Notes: a model not told the origin generated them from the sequence alone. 23,406 bases of DNA from an uncultured Prevotella sp. (GCA_934183135.1 CAKPRX010000031.1:1-23406), one strand, 5' to 3'; shown: positions 7,347 to 14,496, counted from the stretch's first letter. Translations and numbers: made by a program.

Positions 7347-7892
7347 TTACGCCTGCTTCTGAATGATTTTCATACCTTCAGACACGGCCTGCATGTTCAG
7401 GGGGATGAGCTTGTGGTGACGCTCGGGCAAACTCTTATAGAGCGCCTTGTTAAGACCATCAGTGCTCACCACGGGACATACCTTGAGCAGTCCGCCCAAC
7501 ACTATCATGTTGAAAACCTTGGTATTCTTCATCTCCGCAGCCTTGTCCATGGCATCAATGCGGTAGATTTGGATGTCATCGCGTACCGGGGGAGTGGCAA
7601 TGCCGAACCCGTCGTAAATCAGGATACCTCCGGGTTTCACCTTGGGTAAGAACTTGTCGAGCGAGGGCTGGTTGAGCACGATAGCCACATCATACTTGCT
7701 GAGGATGGGCGACGAGATACGTTCATCGCTCACGATTACGGTCACATTGGCCGTTCCGCCACGCTGCTCAGGGCCGTAGGCCGGCATCCAGGTAATCTCC
7801 TTGTTTTCCATCAGCCCCGAATAAGCCAGAATCTTGCCCATTGACAGTACGCCCTGGCCTCCGAAGCCACTTATTATTATCTCTGTCTTCAT
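7347..7892 (-). CDS. korC: 2-oxoacid:ferredoxin oxidoreductase, gamma subunit
   Basis: The 181-residue protein begins MKTEIIISGFGGQGV, the typical start of the gamma domain, with the glycine loop GFGGQG at residues 9-14. The AYGPEQRGGTANVTV segment is also characteristic. In 2-oxoacid:ferredoxin oxidoreductases the gamma chain binds part of coenzyme A and pairs with the alpha and beta chains. It is the last gene of the cluster, 21 bases after korB, with an AGAGGA Shine-Dalgarno-like sequence before its ATG, and is followed by a strong terminator. Whether the substrate is 2-oxoglutarate or a branched 2-oxoacid cannot be read from this chain. Confidence 0.9.
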   Translation of the reverse strand: MKTEIIISGFGGQGVLSMGKILAYSGLMENKEITWMPAYGPEQRGGTANVTVIVSDERISSPILSKYDVAIVLNQPSLDKFLPKVKPGGILIYDGFGIATPPVRDDIQIYRIDAMDKAAEMKNTKVFNMIVLGGLLKVCPVVSTDGLNKALYKSLPERHHKLIPLNMQAVSEGMKIIQKQA

Positions 7893-7913
7893 TGTTATGT
7901 CCTCTTTAATTCG

Positions 7914-8681
7914 CTAAAGGTTTGTCGTGTCCTTCAGGTCACCCTTGGGATAGTTGGCAAACATATTCTCCTTCATCCACTCATTGGCCTTGACAGGCGA
8001 GAGCTTCCACCCGCTGTTGCAGGTCGACACTATCTCTACCAAGGACGAGCCCAGTCCCTTCATAGACGACTCGAAAGCCTTGCGGATGGCAGCCTTGGCC
8101 TTGCGGATCGAAGCCACGCTCTCTACGCTCTGGCAAGTAACATAGCAAGTACCCTTTAGGTGAGAGGCCAGCTCTGCTATATTGAGCGGCCAGCCATGTA
8201 GCTGAGGGTCGCGACCGTAAGGACAGGTGCTGGTCTTCTGCCCTATCAGTGTGGTAGGTGCCATCTGACCGCCCGTCATACCATAAATGGCGTTATTGAT
8301 AAATATAAGAGGTATGTTCTCGCCCCGGTTCAGCGCGTGGATGGTCTCGCAGGTTCCTATACATGCCAAGTCGCCATCGCCCTGGTACGTGAAGACCAGC
8401 CGGTCAGGCCACAGGCGCTTGATACCGGTAGCTACAGCGGGCGCGCGGCCATGGGCAGCTTCCTGCCAGTCGATGTCCAGATAACGATAGGCAAACACGG
8501 CACAGCCCACAGGGCACACGCCGACAGCCTTGTCTGCCATCCCCATCTCCTCTATCACCTCGGCCACCAGCTTGTGTACCACGCCGTGCGAGCAGCCCGG
8601 ACAGTAGTGCATGGTGGTATCGTTCATCAAGCCCGGTTTCTTGTATACCAAGTTCTCGGGGGCTATTATATCATTACTCAT
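7914..8681 (-). CDS. korB: 2-oxoacid:ferredoxin oxidoreductase, beta (thiamine diphosphate) subunit
   Basis: The 255-residue beta chain binds thiamine diphosphate and a [4Fe-4S] cluster. The N-terminal cluster motif CPGCSHG is at residues 27-33, further cysteines are in GVCPVGC (54-60), and the thiamine diphosphate motif runs from GDGD (101-104) to NNAIYGMTGGQ (129-139). The complex oxidatively decarboxylates a 2-oxoacid to its acyl-CoA and reduces ferredoxin, and can run in reverse. Its ATG overlaps the alpha-subunit stop as ATGA, and AAGGAGG lies 6 bases before the start, so the two chains should be made in a 1:1 ratio. The subunit identity is certain; the substrate is not. Confidence 0.92.
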   Translation of the reverse strand: MSNDIIAPENLVYKKPGLMNDTTMHYCPGCSHGVVHKLVAEVIEEMGMADKAVGVCPVGCAVFAYRYLDIDWQEAAHGRAPAVATGIKRLWPDRLVFTYQGDGDLACIGTCETIHALNRGENIPLIFINNAIYGMTGGQMAPTTLIGQKTSTCPYGRDPQLHGWPLNIAELASHLKGTCYVTCQSVESVASIRKAKAAIRKAFESSMKGLGSSLVEIVSTCNSGWKLSPVKANEWMKENMFANYPKGDLKDTTNL

Positions 8682-9760
8682 AGCATTTCCTCCTTTAAAG
8701 CGTTAACTATCTCCTCGGGGTCGGGAACCATACCGCCGAGGCGGCCGAAATGAGCCACCTTGGCCTGGCCGTTGACAGCGAGGCGTACATCCTCTATCAT
8801 CTGTCCGGCATTGATTTCGGCCACCAGGAATCCCTTCTTTGTACGTGCGAGTTCGGCTATCTGTTTCTCGGGGAACGGCCACAGCGTGATAGGACGGAAC
8901 AGCCCCACCTTGATACCTTCCTCGCGAGCCAGCTCGACAGCCTTTTCCGAGATGCGGGCTATGCTGCCAAAGGCCACTATCACATAGTCGGCATCGTCCA
9001 TCTGCTGCTCCTCATAGCGTACCTCGTTGGCCTTGATGTCGGCATATTTCTTCTGCAACTGCAGGTTGCGCTGTTCCATCACTTCCGACTGCAGTTCCAG
9101 AGAGGTCAGTATGTTGGGCGAACGGTCGATGGTACGGCCGATAGTGGCCCACGGGCACTCGCGCCTGATTTCCTCCTCCGTGCGGCGAGGCTTCATGGGC
9201 GGAAGCACCACCTTCTCCATCATCTGGCCGATGACTCCGTCAGACAGTATCATAGCCGGGTTGCGGTACTTGAAGGCCAGTTCAAAAGCCAAGTCCATGA
9301 AGTCGGCCATCTCCTGTACCGAGTTGGGTGCCAAGACTATCACGTAGTAGTCGCCGTTACCTCCGCCGCGCGTAGCCTGGAAGTAGTCGCTCTGGCTGGG
9401 CTGAATGGTGCCCAGGCCGGGGCCTCCGCGCTGTACGTTGACTATCACGCCTGGTATCTCGGCACCTGCCATATAACTGATGCCTTCCTGCATGAGCGAC
9501 ACACCGGGCGACGACGAAGTGGTGAACACACGCTTGCCCGCGCCGGCACCACCGTATACCATATTAATAGAGGCCACCTCGCTCTCGGCCTGAAGTACCA
9601 CCATGCCAGTGGTCTCCCAAGGCTTCAGAAGCGACAGCGTCTCGATAATCTCCGTCTGGGGAGTTATGGGATAACCGAAGAAACCGTCGGCGCCGCACCG
9701 TATGGCGGCGTGGGCGATGGCCTCGTTACCCTTCATCAGTTTTACTTCCTGTTCAGCCAT
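8678..9760 (-). CDS. vorB: 2-oxoacid:ferredoxin oxidoreductase, alpha subunit (VorB/KorA type)
   Basis: The 360-residue chain contains the pyrimidine-binding and transketolase C-terminal domains without a fused gamma domain. It starts MAEQEVKLMKGNEAIAHAAI and carries the conserved GYPITPQTEI (about residues 29-38) and QAESEVASINMVYGGAGAG. The length matches stand-alone alpha chains that databases name 3-methyl-2-oxobutanoate dehydrogenase VorB or 2-oxoglutarate synthase KorA; sequence alone does not separate these. It starts 3 bases after the ferredoxin stop, with a GGAGG 9 bases before the ATG, and overlaps korB by 4 bases. Given the adjacent ferredoxin, the full enzyme is probably a four-subunit complex or a trimer with its own electron carrier. 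Confidence 0.92.
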   Translation of the reverse strand: MAEQEVKLMKGNEAIAHAAIRCGADGFFGYPITPQTEIIETLSLLKPWETTGMVVLQAESEVASINMVYGGAGAGKRVFTTSSSPGVSLMQEGISYMAGAEIPGVIVNVQRGGPGLGTIQPSQSDYFQATRGGGNGDYYVIVLAPNSVQEMADFMDLAFELAFKYRNPAMILSDGVIGQMMEKVVLPPMKPRRTEEEIRRECPWATIGRTIDRSPNILTSLELQSEVMEQRNLQLQKKYADIKANEVRYEEQQMDDADYVIVAFGSIARISEKAVELAREEGIKVGLFRPITLWPFPEKQIAELARTKKGFLVAEINAGQMIEDVRLAVNGQAKVAHFGRLGGMVPDPEEIVNALKEEML

Positions 9761-9763
9761 TGT

Positions 9764-9997
9764 TTAATCCTCCATCTTTTTCTTATAGACAGTTATACAA
9801 CCATCAGGACAGACTATTCCACAACTTGCACACCCTATGCAGTCGTCGGGGTGAATGGCCTCGACGTACGGATAGCCGTGTACGTTTACTTTTTTCTGAG
9901 CCAATGCAATAACGCTCTTCGGGCAAGCCACGATGCACAACTGGCATCCCTTACACCGGTCTGTATTGACTACGATAGCACCTTTTATCTTGCTCAT
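9764..9997 (-). CDS. 2x[4Fe-4S] ferredoxin / oxidoreductase delta subunit
   Basis: This 77-residue protein has two classical cluster motifs, CKGCQLCIVACP (C15, C18, C21, C25) and CIGCASCGIVCP (C53, C56, C59, C63), joined by a 27-residue linker. It belongs to the bacterial ferredoxin fold. Placed immediately before the alpha chain, it is probably the delta subunit or cognate ferredoxin that carries electrons from the beta-chain cluster. No signal peptide is present, so it is cytosolic. A lysine-rich C-terminus (YKKKMED) ends the protein. A free ferredoxin serving other enzymes is the alternative. Confidence 0.92.
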   Translation of the reverse strand: MSKIKGAIVVNTDRCKGCQLCIVACPKSVIALAQKKVNVHGYPYVEAIHPDDCIGCASCGIVCPDGCITVYKKKMED

Positions 9998-10015
9998 AGT
10001 AATAGTACTGATATT

Positions 10016-10195
10016 TTATGGATTGTAAGCATCCTTATTATAAAAGTTCAATATGTCCTCCAGCATCTTCCGGGCTTCGCGGGCTGGTGAGTCGGGGTCT
10101 ATGGCTGTCGCCTCCATATAGCAATTTATGGCGTGCTGCCAGTCGCCCTGCCGCCTGTACTCGTTGCCCTGCCGGTAATAGTCCTCAGCGGTCAT
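10016..10195 (-). CDS. Micro-protein with a single TPR motif
   Basis: The encoded 59-residue protein begins [20 protein letters not shown] and contains one tetratricopeptide-like helix pair: the first helix ends in GDW, the second is [14 protein letters not shown], and a third capping helix follows ([14 protein letters not shown]). Its ATG overlaps the folD stop as ATGA, and the ferredoxin starts 18 bases after its TAA. This tight coupling and ordinary codon use argue for a real gene. It has no signal peptide. Its role is unknown; TPR units bind peptides, so an assembly or regulatory partner for Fd/KorABC is an inference only. Confidence 0.82.
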   Translation of the reverse strand: MTAEDYYRQGNEYRRQGDWQHAINCYMEATAIDPDSPAREARKMLEDILNFYNKDAYNP

Positions 10196-11076
10196 GGATA
10201 AAATTCCTTTTTACCGGCCGAGAGGGTGTTCTTCATCAGGGAGCAGATGGTCATAGGGCCTACGCCGCCTGGCACGGGCGTAATGTACGAACAGTGGGGG
10301 GCCACCTCGGCAAACTTCACGTCACCGTTAAGCCTGAAGCCACTCTTGCGTGTGGCGTCGGGTACGCGGGTGGTGCCCACGTCTATGACGACAGCCCCCT
10401 CCTTGACCATGTCGGCCGTAACGAAATCGGGACGGCCTATGGCGGCTATGATGATGTCGGCCGCGCGGCACTCGTCCTTCAGGTTCTTGGAGTGCGAGTG
10501 GCATACCGTCACCGTGCAGTCGCCGTACTGCTTCTGAAGCATCAGCTGGGCCATGGGCTTACCCACGATGTTGCTGCGGCCCAGCACCACGCACTTCTTG
10601 CCCGATGTCTCGATATGGTAATGCTGCAACAGCGTGAGTATGCCTAACGGCGTGGCCGACACGAAGCACGGCAAGCCGATGGACATACGGCCGACGTTGA
10701 TGGGGTGGAAACCGTCGACATCCTTGCGGTAGTCGATGGCCATGATAATCTTCTGCTCGTCGATATGCCTGGGCAGCGGCAGCTGTACTATGAAGCCGTC
10801 TACGTCATCATCGCGGTTGAGCCTGTCTACACAGGCCAGCAGCTCCTCCTCGGTTACCGTGTCTTCAAACCGTATCAGCGTCGACTTAAATCCGCATTGC
10901 TCACAGGCTATCACCTTGTTCTTCACATAAGTCTCCGAGCCACCGTCGTGACCCACCAGTACAGCTGCCAGATGAGGCTGCTTGCCCCCCCTGGCCACTA
11001 TATCGCTGACCTCGGCCGCTATTTCCTGTTTGATGGCAGCAGCCGTGGCCTTTCCGTCTATTAATTGATATTCCAT
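10192..11076 (-). CDS. folD: Bifunctional methylenetetrahydrofolate dehydrogenase/methenyltetrahydrofolate cyclohydrolase
   Basis: The 294-residue protein catalyses reversible oxidation of 5,10-methylene-THF to methenyl-THF with NADP and its hydrolysis to 10-formyl-THF. Signature 1 includes SETYVKNK (Y50, K54), followed by QLPLP (98-102) and [13 protein letters not shown]. The Rossmann segment is [11 protein letters not shown] (164-174) and the C-terminal signature [11 protein letters not shown] is near residue 270. The usual PCTP folate-site motif is replaced by SATP (140-143), a variation whose effect is not known. It follows ffh after 15 bases and overlaps the TPR micro-gene. The start ATG fits the family N-terminus. 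Confidence 0.95.
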   Translation of the reverse strand: MEYQLIDGKATAAAIKQEIAAEVSDIVARGGKQPHLAAVLVGHDGGSETYVKNKVIACEQCGFKSTLIRFEDTVTEEELLACVDRLNRDDDVDGFIVQLPLPRHIDEQKIIMAIDYRKDVDGFHPINVGRMSIGLPCFVSATPLGILTLLQHYHIETSGKKCVVLGRSNIVGKPMAQLMLQKQYGDCTVTVCHSHSKNLKDECRAADIIIAAIGRPDFVTADMVKEGAVVIDVGTTRVPDATRKSGFRLNGDVKFAEVAPHCSYITPVPGGVGPMTICSLMKNTLSAGKKEFYP

Positions 11077-11091
11077 AGTATTCCTATCTGT

Positions 11092-12435
11092 TTAGAGCTT
11101 GGGCATGCCTGGCATCCCGGCCATGCGGCCCATCATTCCCTTCATGCCACCGCCGGTTACCAGCTTCATCATCTTACGAGTCTGGTCAAACTGCTTTATC
11201 AGCCGGTTTACCTCCTGTATCGTGGCGCCCGAGCCCTTGGCTATGCGCTGGCGCCTGCTGCTGTTCAGCAGTCCCGGGTTGTGCCGCTCTTCTGGGGTCA
11301 TACTGTATATGATGGCCTCGATGCCCTTAAAGGCATTGTCGTCTATGTCTATGTCGCGGATAGCCTTGCCCACGCCCGGAATCATGCTGGCCAGGTCTTT
11401 CAGGTTACCCATCTTCTTAATCTGATGTATCTGGTTGAGGAAGTCCTCAAAGTCAAACTGATTTTTCTGTATCTTCTTCTGCAGGCGCTTGGCCTCTTCC
11501 TCGTCGTACTGCTGCTGGGCACGCTCTACCAGACTGACCACGTCGCCCATACCGAGTATTCGGTCGGCCATACGTTCGGGGTAGAACACGTCGATGGCTT
11601 CCATCTTCTCGCCCGTACCTATAAACATGATAGGCTTGGTAACCACGGTACGTATGCTGAGAGCGGCACCACCGCGCGTATCGCCATCTAACTTGGTGAG
11701 AACCACTCCGTTGAAGTCCAGTCGGTCATTAAACTCTTTAGCCGTATTCACGGCATCCTGACCCGTCATAGAGTCTACCACAAAGAGGGTCTCATCGGGA
11801 TTGATGGCCTGCTTCAGACGCGAAATCTCGTCCATCATCTCCTCGTCGACGGCCAGGCGTCCAGCCGTATCAACGATGACCACATCGTTGCCCTTGGCCT
11901 TGGCTTCCTGGATGGCATGCTGGGCTATCTGGACCACATCCTTGTTGCCCTCCTCGGTATATACGGGTACGCCCACCTGTGTGGCCACCACCTTGAGCTG
12001 CTCTATGGCAGCCGGACGGTACACGTCGCAGGCCACCAGCAGCGGTTTCTTGCCGTTCTGGGTCTTGAGGCGGTTGGCGAGCTTACCGGTAAAGGTCGTT
12101 TTACCCGAACCCTGCAGGCCCGACATTAATATAATGGCCGGTTTGCCGGTAAGGCTCAGCTCTACAGCGTCGCCGCCCATCAGGGCTGCCAGCTCGTCGT
12201 GTACTATCTTTACCATCAGCTGTCCAGGCTTTACGGCTGTGAGCACGTTCATGCCCAGGGCCTTCTGCTTAACGGTATCGGTAAACTGCTTAGCCACCTT
12301 GTAGTTAACATCGGCGTCAAGCAGCGCACGGCGCACGTCCTTGAGAGTTTCCGCTACATTGATTTCGGTGATTTTTCCCTCACCTTTTAATATTTTAAAT
12401 GAGCGTTCTAATCTGTCACTTAAGTTTTCAAACAT
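11092..12435 (-). CDS. ffh: Signal recognition particle protein Ffh (SRP54)
   Basis: The 447-residue GTPase subunit of SRP binds 4.5S RNA and signal sequences and delivers ribosomes to FtsY. The N domain is at about residues 1-90. The G domain has the P-loop GLQGSGKT (106-113), DTAGR (189-193) and TKLDGD (247-252). The methionine-rich M domain begins around 325, with the RNA-binding SSRRQRIAKGSG at 392-403, and ends GMPGMPKL. The frame extends to 12462, but that extension runs through the TATATTTG promoter box, so ATG 12435 (MFENLSDRLE) is taken as the start, as in other Ffh proteins. It heads the seven-gene run that continues into folD and the oxidoreductase. Confidence 0.96.
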   Translation of the reverse strand: MFENLSDRLERSFKILKGEGKITEINVAETLKDVRRALLDADVNYKVAKQFTDTVKQKALGMNVLTAVKPGQLMVKIVHDELAALMGGDAVELSLTGKPAIILMSGLQGSGKTTFTGKLANRLKTQNGKKPLLVACDVYRPAAIEQLKVVATQVGVPVYTEEGNKDVVQIAQHAIQEAKAKGNDVVIVDTAGRLAVDEEMMDEISRLKQAINPDETLFVVDSMTGQDAVNTAKEFNDRLDFNGVVLTKLDGDTRGGAALSIRTVVTKPIMFIGTGEKMEAIDVFYPERMADRILGMGDVVSLVERAQQQYDEEEAKRLQKKIQKNQFDFEDFLNQIHQIKKMGNLKDLASMIPGVGKAIRDIDIDDNAFKGIEAIIYSMTPEERHNPGLLNSSRRQRIAKGSGATIQEVNRLIKQFDQTRKMMKLVTGGGMKGMMGRMAGMPGMPKL

Positions 12436-12459
12436 CGTTTTGTATATATTATTATATTG

Positions 12460-12467
12460 CAAATATA
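12460..12467 (-). promoter_or_regulatory. -7 promoter box for ffh and the downstream run
   Basis: The minus strand reads TATATTTG and then CAATA, matching TAnnTTTG. It lies 24 bases before the ffh ATG. The next 115 bases up to the SIMPL gene hold no other gene; a run of A/T at 12508-12523 is the only compositional feature. Confidence 0.65.
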
Positions 12468-12582
12468 CTTAAATAATAGGGGAAACGTCACCAAGGGTCT
12501 AATGATTTAAAAAATTTTAAAACTAACAGCCCTCATTGATGCGCACATGGTTATTCAGTGTGCAAAAAACATGGATAATGGC

Positions 12583-13284
12583 CTAATCCTTGAGCGAGAA
12601 AGTTATCGTGGTAACCACCCGTACCTTTTTTATCCACGGCGTGTTGGCGTCGCGGTTCTCTATGCTAAACTGGCCCTGGTCGGCACTCACTATCTTGTTC
12701 AGTGTAGAGTGGCTGGTGGCGGCAAACTGGTTGGCGGTCTTCTCGGCGTTCTGTATGGCCTCTTCCATCATCTTGGGTTTCATCGATGTAAACGACACGT
12801 ACTCGTATACTGTCGGGCTTTCGTACTCGTCGCCCACAATGGCTATTCCCTGGCGCAGCAACTCGCCCTGCTGGTTGATAATGGAGCGTACCAGCTTCAC
12901 ATTGTGCGATGTTACGGTCATAATGGCCGTAATGTTGTACCGGTAGGCCTTGTTGTTGGTCGAATACTGGTTAGCTGCCATGTCTACCACCTTCGAGGCG
13001 TTAACGGTCAGTTCGCCGGCCTGCACCCCGTGTTTCAGCAGAAACGCCTTGATTTTGGCCTGCTTTACCTTGATGTCATCGTACAGCGTAGGCAGGTCGT
13101 TGCCCATCTCCTTAAACACGATGGGCCACGTGACCTTGTCGGCCTCGACCTCTCTTTCGGCCAGTCCCTTGACCGTAACCTTTCGGTCCTTGTTGGCAAA
13201 GTCGTCTATACCCCACTTGATACACAGGCCAAGCAGCACGATGGCTACGGCTACCATGGCAGACTCGTAGATGTAATTTTTCAT
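12583..13284 (-). CDS. SIMPL-domain (DUF541) envelope protein
   Basis: The 233-residue protein has one N-terminal hydrophobic segment (about residues 8-25), which may act as an uncleaved anchor or signal peptide. The rest is a SIMPL/DUF541 domain: it opens with RKVTVKGLAEREVEADKVTW, the hallmark first strand of the family, and ends TITFSLKD. Related proteins (for example the brucellar BP26/Omp28 group) are periplasmic or outer-membrane-associated and form oligomers; a precise biochemical role is not established. It has a well-formed promoter with both -33 and -7 elements and is followed by the ffh promoter region, so it is probably monocistronic. The family call is firm and the function unknown. 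Confidence 0.85.
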   Translation of the reverse strand: MKNYIYESAMVAVAIVLLGLCIKWGIDDFANKDRKVTVKGLAEREVEADKVTWPIVFKEMGNDLPTLYDDIKVKQAKIKAFLLKHGVQAGELTVNASKVVDMAANQYSTNNKAYRYNITAIMTVTSHNVKLVRSIINQQGELLRQGIAIVGDEYESPTVYEYVSFTSMKPKMMEEAIQNAEKTANQFAATSHSTLNKIVSADQGQFSIENRDANTPWIKKVRVVTTITFSLKD

Positions 13285-13312
13285 AATGGTAGGTTTTTAT
13301 GTGATAATGGTA

Positions 13313-13344
13313 CAAAAATAGCACATTAACTGATAGCTGCCAAA
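13313..13344 (-). promoter_or_regulatory. Complete Bacteroidota promoter (-33 and -7) for the SIMPL gene
   Basis: On the minus strand, TTTG (13341-13344) is followed after 20 bases by TATTTTTG (13313-13320), matching the TTTG-N19-21-TAnnTTTG consensus. The SIMPL ATG follows 28 bases after the -7 box. This is the best promoter match in the window. Confidence 0.8.
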
Positions 13345-13568
13345 TGATTGAGATGTTATTTTTAGAACGAGTTCGCAGCGGTGATATCCATTACTTGTAC
13401 GAACCTGATGTAACGTATTGAGAAACAGATAATAACAAATGGCGTCAACACGGTGGCGACACCATCTGAAAAAAGCCACAGAAAGCGATTGGCCCATCAC
13501 TCTCCGATTGGCCATAACCCTGACGGCAACGCTGTGCTACAGTCGCCCAGGGCCCTGTGGTACCTTAT
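13345..13568. other. 224-bp gap with no gene
   Basis: No credible ORF, hairpin terminator or RNA gene is visible. The 9-mer CGATTGGCC occurs twice, at 13486-13494 and 13505-13513 (19 bases apart), and may be a chance duplication or a weak operator pair. Confidence 0.5.
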
Positions 13569-13766
13569 TTATAAATAGAGATAAGCCACGAAGAGCACGA
13601 TGAGGGTGGCCACGACGCTCAGCACGGCAAAGAGTACTCTGCCTATCAGCTTGCGGCGGCGCGCTGCGTTCAGTGTACGTCGCTTAAAGATTTCTGCGTC
13701 GTCCAGATGTTCTTTATGGTGGTGGTGATGATGACCGTTAACACCTCGATTGATATTGTTATACAT
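13569..13766 (-). CDS. Small His6 single-span membrane protein, function unknown
   Basis: The 65-residue protein starts MYNNINRGVNG, then has six consecutive histidines (12-17) and KEH, an acidic-basic segment with KRRTLNAARRRK (28-39), and a single hydrophobic helix (about 41-64) ending at the C-terminus. The arginine cluster before the span predicts a cytoplasmic N-terminus by the positive-inside rule, which would place the His tract in the cytoplasm. A promoter box (TATCTTTG) lies 23 bases upstream of the ATG, supporting a real gene. From memory, short His-rich tail-anchored proteins of this design recur in Prevotella and Bacteroides, but I recognise no named family. Metal binding by the His tract is possible and untested. 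Confidence 0.75.
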   Translation of the reverse strand: MYNNINRGVNGHHHHHHKEHLDDAEIFKRRTLNAARRRKLIGRVLFAVLSVVATLIVLFVAYLYL

Positions 13767-13788
13767 ATAGATAGCCCTTATAGTCGTG

Positions 13789-13796
13789 CAAAGATA
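13789..13796 (-). promoter_or_regulatory. -7 promoter box for the His6 membrane protein
   Basis: The minus strand reads TATCTTTG and then CACG, a good TAnnTTTG match 22 bases before the start codon at 13766. No clear -33 TTTG is present. Confidence 0.65.
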
Positions 13797-13831
13797 GTAC
13801 TTTAATGGGAAAAAAACTAAACTTTCGACTT

Positions 13832-13839
13832 TATTTTTG
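13832..13839 (+). promoter_or_regulatory. Orphan plus-strand -7 box followed by a G7 tract
   Basis: TATTTTTG and then CGTTC matches TAnnTTTG, and seven G residues lie at 13845-13851 about where transcription would start. No protein gene follows for 1 kb, so it may drive a non-coding transcript or be fortuitous in AT-rich DNA. Confidence 0.35.
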
Positions 13840-13968
13840 CGTTCGGGGGGGTATTTTCTTACTTTTTGCTATGTTTTTGGCATACTCACAGGGACATTTA
13901 GCCCCCGCCACTTACCCATTTGTACCCAGAGCCTGCTCCGTGGCCTCTGCTATACCTTATTACATATA

Positions 13969-13978
13969 CGCGCGCGCG
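13969..13978. repeat. (CG)5 dinucleotide run
   Basis: Five alternating CG dinucleotides follow ATATA, an alternating purine-pyrimidine tract that could adopt Z-form DNA. It is short and may have no function. Confidence 0.6.
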
Positions 13979-13994
13979 AGGGCCACAGGGGCGC

Positions 13995-14028
13995 AAGGTG
14001 AAAAGGCAAAAGGGTGAAACCTAAAAGG
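13995..14028 (+). repeat. Degenerate purine repeat (GGTGAAA/GGCAAAA units)
   Basis: The stretch reads as degenerate heptamers AAGGTGAAA, AGGCAAA, AGGGTGAAA and CCTAAAAGG. Similar degenerate GGTGAAAA runs are, as far as I recall, frequent between genes in Prevotella. No coding role is visible. Confidence 0.45.
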
Positions 14029-14114
14029 ACTTCCCGGTATGCAGGTGCAGGCTTCCTGTCCGCTCATGCTAACGGATAACAATCCAGCCCGTATCGTAAA
14101 TTTTTTTCGGAAAA

Positions 14115-14128
14115 TGTATAATTATACA
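14115..14128. promoter_or_regulatory. TGTATAATTATACA palindrome in repeat copy 2
   Basis: A perfect 14-bp palindrome at the position matching 183-200 of copy 1. Conservation of the palindrome in otherwise diverged flank suggests it is a functional site, for example for a dimeric DNA-binding protein of ArgR-like specificity. This is inference. Confidence 0.4.
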
Positions 14129-14252
14129 GTTTTGGTGTTTCGGCATCGCGTGATGGTGTTTTGGCCTTCTGTCATTTGTCTGTATGCTCGCCGAGGAGGC
14201 GGCGGTGGCGAAAACGGCAAATTTCGGACCACCCGAAAACCATCATTTTCTC

Positions 14253-14292
14253 GCTCGCGATGGTCATTAGAATCGTAATGACCATCGCGAGC
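14253..14292. repeat. 17-bp perfect inverted repeat (hairpin core of repeat copy 2)
   Basis: GCTCGCGATGGTCATTA (14253-14269) and its exact complement (14276-14292) flank the loop GAATCG. The 12-mer AATGACCATCGC occurs at 14277-14288 and again at 14298-14309, exactly 21 bases apart, and its complement at 14257-14268. Confidence 0.9.
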
Positions 14293-14391
14293 AAAAAAAT
14301 GACCATCGCGGTGTCTCTGAAAATAGTCCTCGCCAGAGCCGAAAATAGCGGCGAAAAGGGTGTAAGATGCCTCTGTTTTGTAAAATGTTGT

Positions 14392-14399
14392 TACTTTTG
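14392..14399 (+). promoter_or_regulatory. Orphan plus-strand -7 box
   Basis: TACTTTTG and then CACC matches TAnnTTTG. No ORF follows, but 100 bases downstream lies the hairpin-forming inverted repeat at 14497-14548 and a T5 run at 14559-14563, so a small RNA of about 160 bases is conceivable. Confidence 0.4.
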
Positions 14400-14496
14400 C
14401 ACCCCTCACGGTGCCCCTAAACGGCTCCGATGGCCCCCAAAATCGTCCTGGTTCGTTGATTTTTTCCGGATTTTACGCCCCGTAGAACAGCTGTTA

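Larger units (their letters stand above)
14093..14311 (+). repeat. Dispersed ~220-bp repeat, copy 2 (inverted relative to copy 1)
   Basis: This aligns with the reverse complement of 1-222. The final 80 bases, from CCCGAAAACCATCATTTT to ATGACCATCGCGG, differ almost only in a CTC for TTT change at 14250-14252. The first 140 bases are diverged but colinear, keeping ATCGTAAA, a TGTATA-N2-TATACA palindrome, GTTTCGGCA and CTCGCCGAGG. The left border is near 14093; the right border cannot be fixed because copy 1 reaches the window end. No ORF or transposase is inside. Confidence 0.85.

Noticed and set aside
8750..10090. Long plus-strand ORF (446 codons) over the oxidoreductase alpha chain and ferredoxin
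   Set aside because: It is antisense to two genes with clear motifs and shows His/Leu/Tyr-rich shadow composition with no domain.
12436..12462. Longer ffh start adding nine residues
   Set aside because: The extension runs through the TATATTTG promoter box and is absent from Ffh proteins.
12547..13329. Plus-strand ORF (260 codons) over the SIMPL gene
   Set aside because: It is antisense to a SIMPL-domain gene that has a full promoter on the opposite strand.
13297..13515. 72-codon minus-strand ORF upstream of the SIMPL gene
   Set aside because: It overlaps the SIMPL promoter, has unusual Cys/Tyr/Arg composition and no support.
13805..14017. 70-codon ORF after the His6 gene promoter
   Set aside because: It crosses a G7 tract, a CG run and purine repeats, its only promoter-like box lies inside it, and no family is recognisable.
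14440..14460. tRNA-like GGTTCG (T-arm) sequence
   Set aside because: No acceptor or anticodon stem can be built around it.
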